A DNA stretch of 32,831 nucleotides from Desulfobacterales bacterium (GTDB taxonomy: Bacteria > Desulfobacterota > Desulfobacteria > Desulfobacterales > JAHEIW01): contig JAUVTR010000005.1 in NCBI GenBank assembly GCA_030601425.1, positions 1-32,831 on the forward strand, given 5' to 3'. Of the stretch, positions 27,739 to 32,831 are shown piece after piece. Below the pieces are notes generated by a model. It searched no databases. It worked only from the letters and a program-made list of their open reading frames with translations, and was not told the origin of the DNA. How positions within the stretch are numbered: the stretch's first letter is position 1; each line of letters opens with the position of its first letter. The translations under genes were made by a program, and so were the position numbers.

Positions 27739-27918
27739 ACTTTTTTTATTTTGTCTTTTTAAAGTCTACCGATAATCGGAGATTCTGACCATCTTCACAG
27801 CGTATTTTCTTGTATCGCGTCCCAGAAGAAATTATAGGACACAATACCGGCCTAAAGGTCCGAAGGACCGCTCCTAAAGGCTCGCAGAGCCGCTCTTCAA
27901 GGCCTGAAGGGCCGATCT
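27739..27918. other. Spacer leading into the hairpin array downstream of yjbQ
   Basis: After the palindrome comes a T-rich run (about 27741-27760), which could serve as terminator tail on the plus strand, then about 90 bases without recognisable signals, then the three-hairpin array that ends at the yjbQ stop codon. Confidence 0.45.
27853..27918. repeat. Three-unit 22-bp hairpin array
   Basis: Three units, each 22 bp, start at 27853, 27875 and 27897. Each contains a 5-bp stem with a 3-base loop: GGTCC-GAA-GGACC (27857-27869), GGCTC-GCA-GAGCC (27879-27891) and GGCCT-GAA-GGGCC (27901-27913, with one G-T wobble). The stem bases change between units while pairing is kept, and the flanks (AAAGG, CCGCTC) are conserved. 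The array abuts the 3' end of yjbQ. Confidence 0.85.
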
Positions 27919-28353
27919 TTAAACGGTTGTACCCGTGATGGTGACTTCTATGGTGCGTTGACGGGATCGATTGTCATGGTTGATGGCGACAACCTGCTGC
28001 CAGGTTCCCATTTTCAATTGCCCCATTCTGATCGGCAAGGCAATGGACGGGCCCAATAACGCTGCCTGAACATGGCTGTGACCGTTGCCATCATGCCAGG
28101 CCTTTTCATGTTCATATTCAAGATCCGGCGACGCAAGGCGATTAACAGCAGCCATTAAATCTCTGACCACCCCGGGTTCATATTCGATGGTCGTCAAAGA
28201 ACCTGTTGAACCTACCATAGTGGCACACAGACTTCCCTCTTCAACCTGTGAATCATGAATCAGGTGCTCAAGTACCGGTGTAATATCACGGATATCCGGT
28301 CCTGTATCCAGATTAACCTGAACGGATTTACAATAAATTGATACCGCTTTCAT
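27919..28353 (-). CDS. yjbQ: YjbQ/UPF0047-family protein
   Basis: 144 residues, the usual size. The family signatures are present: GSLCATMVGSTGSLTTIEYEPG (here Met-Val-Gly where most have VPHTTA), HEKAWHDGNGHSHVQAALLG with the conserved His residues, and MGTWQQVVAINHDNRSRQRTIEV. YjbQ proteins are small beta-sandwich trimers with a weak thiamin phosphate synthase activity reported for some members; the physiological role is unclear. The hairpin array lies immediately downstream. The gene is flanked by plus-strand signalling genes and appears to stand alone. Confidence 0.9.
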   Translation of the reverse strand: MKAVSIYCKSVQVNLDTGPDIRDITPVLEHLIHDSQVEEGSLCATMVGSTGSLTTIEYEPGVVRDLMAAVNRLASPDLEYEHEKAWHDGNGHSHVQAALLGPSIALPIRMGQLKMGTWQQVVAINHDNRSRQRTIEVTITGTTV

Positions 28354-28688
28354 ATTTTCTCTCCCTGCTGATAAAGTATCCTACTTATACAGCTTATATC
28401 TTTTTATGTACAATAGATGTTTGTTTAAAGGCCAAAATAAATCGAATATTATCCATTAATTAGACCATAAGGACCGACGACTGTATATAAAAGTGTACAT
28501 AATTAATTGAAATTCTTATAGACAAGATCAGAAAATGAATACATTTTCATTTTTTATAATATCATAACTATTTAAAATATATGCAATAACCGGGTGTTGC
28601 TTAAAATTTACCGCCCATTAAAAAGATATTGGCAGGAAAATTGCTCATTATTTATGTTGTACATTCCCTATATTAAGAGGTAAAGAAG
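28354..28688. promoter_or_regulatory. AT-rich divergent spacer between yjbQ and the PilZ genes
   Basis: No gene was recognised. It contains three TGTACA words (28407, 28494, 28658), an AT-rich hairpin GAAAATG-AATA-CATTTTC followed by a T-run (28531-28555), and near its right end a good sigma-54 promoter at 28630. Confidence 0.5.
28630..28645 (+). promoter_or_regulatory. Sigma-54 (-24/-12) promoter upstream of the PilZ genes
   Basis: TGGCAGG-AAAA-TTGCT places GG at -24 and GC at -12 with the required 10 bases between them. It is close to the consensus TGGCACG-N4-TTGCT. Transcription would start near 28656, 33 bases before the PilZ ATG. A sigma-54 activator is encoded at 17369, but no link between them is shown. 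Confidence 0.75.
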
Positions 28689-29198
28689 ATGGAGCGCAGA
28701 AATCACCAACGTTATGAGGTTCAACCGGGTACTTTCGCTGTTCTAAGGTCCACATCCATCGAGTTGAGCAAAATAAAAGATATGAGCATGGGTGAGATTG
28801 CCTTTGCGGTGATTAAGTCCAAACCCATTAAAATGGGTCAAATAATCAATATCTCGAAAGACGGGCTTGCATTTCATTATATCGATCGTCAAGGGGCATC
28901 GAACAGCCTGTTTAAAATGGATATCTTATTTGCTCAAGACGCATTTTATCTTGATCGCTTACTCTTTAAACCGATCTTTGATGTTGAGATTGATACAGAT
29001 ATCCCCCTAAATTCGTTTGCAATTCGCAAATGCGGCGTACAATTTGGCGAACTGAGCTCCCAGCAACATTCTCGTTTAGAGTATTTCATCCGTAATCACA
29101 CGCTGGATTCAGCAGATTTCAATAAGATGTTACAACCCTGGACTGATGAAAAAATGGTGCTATATAAAGAAAATGAGATGGTCGAGTCAATCAATTAA
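28689..29198 (+). CDS. PilZ-domain protein, c-di-GMP-binding motifs intact
   Basis: 169 residues. The RxxxR motif is at R4-R8 (RNHQR) and the NxSxxG motif at N54-G59 (NISKDG), the two c-di-GMP contact motifs of PilZ. The end GVQFGELSSQQHSRLEYFI is the usual final strand and helix. About 25 extra C-terminal residues follow. It is likely to bind cyclic di-GMP and act on motility, pili or surface polysaccharide. It is the first gene after the sigma-54 promoter; a ribosome binding site (AGAGG) precedes it. A second PilZ gene starts 31 bases after it. Confidence 0.85.
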   Translation: MERRNHQRYEVQPGTFAVLRSTSIELSKIKDMSMGEIAFAVIKSKPIKMGQIINISKDGLAFHYIDRQGASNSLFKMDILFAQDAFYLDRLLFKPIFDVEIDTDIPLNSFAIRKCGVQFGELSSQQHSRLEYFIRNHTLDSADFNKMLQPWTDEKMVLYKENEMVESIN

Positions 29199-29229
29199 AC
29201 AATCTTTATCTGAACCTGTGTCCAAGGCA

Positions 29230-29496
29230 ATGAAAAATAAAAGAAAATATCCGAGGAAATTTTGCTCCGAGTCTTCATTTTTTGCGACTCGATACGGCAT
29301 CCACGAGTGTTTTATTAAAAACATAGGTAACAAGGGCGCATTTATTGAGACCGATTTATTTTTGCCTGAAGGAAATGTAGTAACGGTGGCCGTGCCTTCT
29401 ATCGAGAAAAATAGCAGTATTAAACTAAAAGGCAAGGTGGTCTGGACGGATCAATATGGATTTGGTGTGGAATTCAGAGAAGCCGTTCATTTTTAG
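29230..29496 (+). CDS. Single-domain PilZ protein with altered second motif
   Basis: 88 residues from the ATG at 29230; an upstream in-frame ATG at 29146 would overlap the previous gene and add residues unlike PilZ. The RxxxR motif is RKYPR (R5-R9). The second motif is NIGNKG (N31-G36), with Gly at the usual Ser position. FIETDLFLPEGNVVTVAVP, LKGKVVWTDQYGFGVEF are typical PilZ strands. The change may weaken c-di-GMP binding. It is probably co-transcribed with the first PilZ gene. Confidence 0.85.
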   Translation: MKNKRKYPRKFCSESSFFATRYGIHECFIKNIGNKGAFIETDLFLPEGNVVTVAVPSIEKNSSIKLKGKVVWTDQYGFGVEFREAVHF

Positions 29497-29902
29497 ATCA
29501 TTTTAAGATACCTGCATAAAAATTCAGACGCTATACCTCCCCCAATTCTCCCGGGCACCCTTCACAACGCTTTCCTGCCACAATACCTTCCTACCGCCTT
29601 CAAATTGTGAAGTAAATTGCACAATATCTGACACCTTTTTTTCAGTTCCGAATCTGCCTCCGTTTCATCTAGGTAGATAAGTATTTGTAATTTTTTGCAA
29701 TGTCTCATTAATCCCTATAATACACCGTTTTTGCATGATTTTTGCAGGAGGTAGGGGGTGGAGCAGTATATAAAAGCCTGGATACGAATAGCTACTCCAC
29801 CTAGAAAAACCAATTTTTCTATATAACTATATAACTATAAACCTTGAATCTATGGGGACTGATAGGGAATTGGTATCAATCAAAATAAAGAGGATGTTTT
29901 AC
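29497..29902. promoter_or_regulatory. Spacer upstream of the pilin-like gene
   Basis: No gene was recognised. The right half carries TATAAT at 29716-29721 without a well-spaced -35, and TTGCATGATTTTTGCA at 29731-29746, which matches a sigma-54 promoter except that the -25 G is T. TATATAACTA-type repeats lie at 29819-29840. Confidence 0.45.
29731..29746 (+). promoter_or_regulatory. Near-consensus sigma-54 promoter for the pilin-like gene
   Basis: TTGCATG-ATTT-TTGCA keeps the -24 G, CATG and the -12 GC with the right spacing, but has T for the first G of the GG pair. Pilin genes are often sigma-54 dependent, which supports the idea. Leader length to 29903 would be about 145 bases. Confidence 0.4.
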
Positions 29903-30292
29903 ATGAGTAAAAAGCTTAAAGGTTTGAACCAAAAAGGATTTACTTTAATTGAGCTCATATCGGTAATGATTATTATGGGGGTTGTGGCATCGGTATCTAT
30001 TCAGAAGTTTGACATTGTATCCGACACTGCAAGCGAAAGGGCATTGTATACCGGGATTAAAGAACTCAATATAAGAGAGTCACTGGTATGGTCAAACATT
30101 AAGATATCCAGTGAAGGATATTCGACAGATGAGGAGTTATATGGTCCGGAAATTACGGATCTGGGCAGCATCTATAAGTGGGGCCCCGGCCAGCCTGGTC
30201 GATTGACTGGGGGTACCCTGTCATTCAAATCAGCATCAAAAACGCTTAGCCGACAGGAATCAACACAATCTTCCGCGGGCAAATGGGAGTAA
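29903..30292 (+). CDS. Type IV pilin/pseudopilin-like protein
   Basis: 129 residues from the ATG at 29903, chosen because an AAAGAGG site lies about 9 bases upstream and the leader is then of normal length. The prepilin peptidase site is QKG/FTLIE, with cleavage after Gly12, Phe13 as the methylated first residue and Glu17 at position +5. A hydrophobic helix follows (LISVMIIMGVVASVSI). The C-terminal part is short and Ser/Thr-rich with no cysteines. It stands alone, with no prepilin peptidase, PilB/C or GspD nearby, so it is likely a minor or auxiliary pilin. Confidence 0.88.
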   Translation: MSKKLKGLNQKGFTLIELISVMIIMGVVASVSIQKFDIVSDTASERALYTGIKELNIRESLVWSNIKISSEGYSTDEELYGPEITDLGSIYKWGPGQPGRLTGGTLSFKSASKTLSRQESTQSSAGKWE

Positions 30293-30343
30293 TATCTATT
30301 ACGTTCAAATGTTTCGCCACATCCGAGTTACGAGATGCAGCTT

Positions 30344-31726
30344 TCACAAAACAAGCGATTCAATAAAATCCAGCAGTTGGTTTAAGTTCTGACAGGGTCG
30401 CACCTCATCACAATATTCCATGTAAGTTCGCATTTCGCTATCGCCCGTATACCAGAAATACTCTGTTTCCGGATTCAGCCAGATGAGCCTGCGGCTTCGT
30501 TCCCGCATTTCATCCAAAATGCCTTCTTCCGGATTGGCATAGTTGGTGCGACCGTCACCGATAATAATCAGTGTTGTTTTTTTGTTAAGAATATCCAGAT
30601 ACCTGTTTTTAAACTGTCGAAACGTCAGTCCGTAATCGGTGGCGGCGTTGTATTCAATGTTGGCTTCCTTCAGAATTTTTTCGATTGCCTGATTGATTTC
30701 ATGATCCTCAAAAACATTGGTTACTTCATCCAGCCCGGCCACAAACACGAAGCTTCGCACCTGGGTAAAGCATTCCTGCAGCGAATAAAGCATATTTAAC
30801 ATAAACCGCGCCGCCGACCATACGGACCCGGAAACATCACACAGGGCAACAATCTTGGTTTTGCGTAACGGACGATTTCGATAAAACAATTCCAGCGGAA
30901 TTCCTTGATAGCTTGCAGAACGGCGCAGCGTTTTCTTAATATCCAACACACCCTTGCGATGATGGGCATATCGTCTGCCGATCGTGTCTTTTAGTTTGCG
31001 CACCAGTTGCTCGATGACCTCCCGCATGGTCTCCACTTCCCTTTTGGTCAGGGACGCAAAATGAATTTCACCCAGGTGATCCAGACGTTGTCGGTAGGAA
31101 AGTGTTTTTTCAGCTTGATCCTCATAGGCATGACGGTCCTGAGTCAAGAGGCGGCGCGCACTTTCTAAACGGTCTTCAAAATATTCTTTTAAATCCCGAC
31201 GCATTTCCCAATTCATCTGATCACGGTGATCGGCGAACAACTGCTCCAGGGCATCTTCGACTGCATTGAGCCCCAGCATGATTTCAAGACGCCGGGTCAG
31301 CGCGCCTAAATTGGAACCCAGGCCGCGATTTTGATCATCAGCGTTTGATCCGATCTGCCGGAGTTGTTCAAAATAAGGAAGGGGGTCACCACCTAAAAAA
31401 TCAAGCATCGCCTGAAAAGTTTCATTTTCCGCTCCCTCTGCGGTCAGGGCTTGAAGAATATTTTGGATCTGTTCAGCAAGGGGTTCGGAATAAGCGACCG
31501 AAGCATTCTGGCGCAATTCGTGGAAAAATAATCGATAAAGCCCTTCAAAATGATGCTGTTCGCGCCGGCTTTTCGCAAAATTTGCACGTAAAACCGCCGC
31601 AAACTGAGATTCTTCTAGAATATCGACCAGTTCCAACTGATTCAGGCAATCCAACACCTCAGAAGTCGATACCCGCAAACCCGCTGTCCGAGCACAAGCC
31701 ACAAATTTTAAAACGAGGTTAACCAT
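30344..31726 (-). CDS. CoxE-like VWA-domain protein
   Basis: 460 residues from the ATG at 31726; a TTG six codons upstream is the alternative. The N-terminal region (VLKFVACARTAGLRVSTSEVLDCLNQL and LYRLFFHELRQ) and the C-terminal VWA domain match CoxE-type proteins, which pair with MoxR ATPases as chaperone-like complexes for metal cofactor insertion or protein maturation. The metal ion-dependent adhesion site DVSGS is at 297-301, and IIIGDGRTNY supplies the later Asp motif. It lies downstream of the MoxR gene on the same strand, the usual pairing. The client enzyme is not in this window. Confidence 0.85.
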   Translation of the reverse strand: MVNLVLKFVACARTAGLRVSTSEVLDCLNQLELVDILEESQFAAVLRANFAKSRREQHHFEGLYRLFFHELRQNASVAYSEPLAEQIQNILQALTAEGAENETFQAMLDFLGGDPLPYFEQLRQIGSNADDQNRGLGSNLGALTRRLEIMLGLNAVEDALEQLFADHRDQMNWEMRRDLKEYFEDRLESARRLLTQDRHAYEDQAEKTLSYRQRLDHLGEIHFASLTKREVETMREVIEQLVRKLKDTIGRRYAHHRKGVLDIKKTLRRSASYQGIPLELFYRNRPLRKTKIVALCDVSGSVWSAARFMLNMLYSLQECFTQVRSFVFVAGLDEVTNVFEDHEINQAIEKILKEANIEYNAATDYGLTFRQFKNRYLDILNKKTTLIIIGDGRTNYANPEEGILDEMRERSRRLIWLNPETEYFWYTGDSEMRTYMEYCDEVRPCQNLNQLLDFIESLVL

Positions 31727-31874
31727 ATGAGGAAATAATAGCAATTGAGGTAGAGTGACTAAAATGATCTAAAGTGGGAAGTGACTAAAGTTAAGGTGTC
31801 GCTACGCTCTATCTTTTAAATATAAATGACAGAATTCCTTAACTTTAGACACTTTAGTCACTTTAGTTCACTTC
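31727..31874. repeat. Inverted CTAAAGT-type repeat element between moxR and the VWA gene
   Basis: Left part 31752-31795 carries GTGACTAAA and CTAAAGT words leading into GGTGTCGCTACGCTC. Right part 31832-31876 carries the complement (ACTTTAG with 9-10-base period) after GAATTC. The arrangement and words repeat those at 3451-3597. It interrupts an otherwise tight gene pair. Confidence 0.6.
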
Positions 31875-32801
31875 TCACTTTTTAATTAATTGAGCCAGCT
31901 TCTCCCTGACCTGATCCACATCCGCCTGATACTTGAGAATAACGTTCAGGGTATCGCTAACCACTTCCGGGGACAAATCTTCGATTTGAAGTGCAATCAG
32001 TGATTGGGCCCAATCCAATGTTTCCGAAACACAGGGCTTCTTTTTAAGATCAAGATCACGTATCTTGTGGATCGCATCGATCAACTGACCGGCCAATCGA
32101 TCCGTAATTTTGGGAATTTTGAGTCTGACGATTTTCATTTCAAGGTCGCGACCCGGATAATCGATATACAGGTGGATGCAGCGCCGCTTCAAGGCATCGC
32201 TCATGTCTCGCGAATCATTGGAGGTCAAAAATACAAAGGGTATGCTGCGCGCCGTGCGGGTGCCCAGTTCGGGAATGGATACCTGAAAGTCACTCAGCAC
32301 TTCTAAAAGAAACGCCTCGAATTCAGGATCGGATTTATCGACTTCATCGACAAGCAAAACAACCGGCTGTGCGGATGAAATGGCCTGCAGCAGCGGTCGC
32401 GGTTGAATAAAACGTTCGGAAAAGAAGGCATCTTCCTGCGCCGCGATGCGATCCACCGCTTCCGGCAGATTTTGAGCGCCGGCAACCACATCATCAATTT
32501 TTTCTTTCACCATCTGCGTATAAAGCAGTTGCTTGGCGTACTCCCACTCATAAAGTGCTTTGGTTTCATCCAGCCCCTCGTAACATTGCAAACGAATCAA
32601 TTCACGTTCCAGACTGCGGGCCACGGCTTTTGACAGCTCCGTTTTACCCACTCCGGCAGGACCTTCCACCAGCACCGGTTTCTGGGTTGCCTGGGCCAAA
32701 AAAACGACCGTGGCAATCGTTTTTGAACAAATATAGTCGGCCGACTCCAGCGATTCAGCCACATGGTCGACATTTTTAAATTTCTTTAATTTTTTAACCA
32801 T
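31875..32801 (-). CDS. MoxR-family AAA+ ATPase
   Basis: 308 residues from the ATG at 32801. Walker A is GPAGVGKT at 47-54 and Walker B LLVDEVD has Asp152 and Glu153; sensor 1 is FLTSND and ALKRRC carries the likely arginine finger region. MoxR ATPases remodel client proteins together with VWA partners. The VWA gene follows 148 bases downstream on the same strand, separated by a repeat element. The rest of any operon continues beyond the window edge. Confidence 0.93.
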   Translation of the reverse strand: MVKKLKKFKNVDHVAESLESADYICSKTIATVVFLAQATQKPVLVEGPAGVGKTELSKAVARSLERELIRLQCYEGLDETKALYEWEYAKQLLYTQMVKEKIDDVVAGAQNLPEAVDRIAAQEDAFFSERFIQPRPLLQAISSAQPVVLLVDEVDKSDPEFEAFLLEVLSDFQVSIPELGTRTARSIPFVFLTSNDSRDMSDALKRRCIHLYIDYPGRDLEMKIVRLKIPKITDRLAGQLIDAIHKIRDLDLKKKPCVSETLDWAQSLIALQIEDLSPEVVSDTLNVILKYQADVDQVREKLAQLIKK

Positions 32802-32831
32802 CAAAATTCACCCGGATCTATCGTGCGGTTG

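Noticed and set aside
27853-27918. CRISPR array with 22-bp repeats
   Set aside because: The repeats are contiguous, without unique spacers, and each unit is a hairpin.
28531-28555. Intrinsic terminator in the yjbQ/PilZ spacer
   Set aside because: The stem is nearly all A-T and no plus-strand gene lies upstream to terminate.

Overview
The window looks like a chromosomal stretch of a Gram-negative member of the Desulfobacterota, most like Desulfobacterales. This placement is an inference from gene content and style: an LPS-export LptD, a holB-ricT-metG operon, sigma-54 regulation, MJ0042-type zinc ribbons, a probable UGA-encoded selenoprotein, and intergenic DNA full of short-period repeats. 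No rRNA, tRNA, CRISPR array, transposase or phage gene was recognised.

Layout. 1-4415 (minus strand): a cysteine synthase/CysRS-like fusion, thymidylate kinase and SurE, separated by repeat-rich spacers. 4416-4840: divergent spacer with a promoter-like sequence and five hairpins. 4841-12132 (plus): lptD, a NusG/UpxY-like antiterminator, an HU/IHF protein, then the tight cluster holB-ricT-metG. 12133-12789: repeat-filled spacer ending in a good sigma-70 promoter. 12790-20534 (plus): a 1200-residue GlmS-like protein, an exported SRPBCC-like protein, a GAF/sigma-54 activator, a response regulator with a Cys-rich tail, and a DsbA-family thiol oxidoreductase whose first active-site Cys codon is an in-frame TGA. 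20586-24752 (minus): pyrG, and a translationally coupled eno-LolA-like pair with its own terminator. 24989-27594 (plus): a small winged-helix-like protein, a small helical protein and a zinc-ribbon/Cache/HAMP membrane sensor without output domain. 27595-27918: a long palindrome and an exact 22-bp three-hairpin array. 27919-28353 (minus): yjbQ. 28630-30292 (plus): a sigma-54 promoter, two PilZ proteins and a type IV pilin-like protein. 30344-32801 (minus): a MoxR ATPase followed by a CoxE-like VWA protein.

How the genes fit together. Much of the window is housekeeping (CTP, dTMP, glycolysis, Met-tRNA, clamp loading). A second theme is the cell envelope: LptD places LPS in the outer membrane, the GlmS-like protein may feed amino sugars, and the LolA-like, SRPBCC-like and DsbA-like proteins carry export signals. 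A third theme is signalling: sigma-54 activator, response regulator, c-di-GMP-binding PilZ proteins next to a pilin, and a Cache sensor.

Most notable observations: (1) a UxxC selenoprotein that ordinary gene callers would split in two; (2) a CysK-CysS fusion whose synthetase half has lost a zinc ligand and the KMSKS motif; (3) a GlmS-like giant with about 150 residues inserted in the amidotransferase fold and about 200 extra residues at the C terminus; (4) several unrelated intergenic repeat arrays that share a 7-bp period; and (5) a 22-bp hairpin array with covarying stems.
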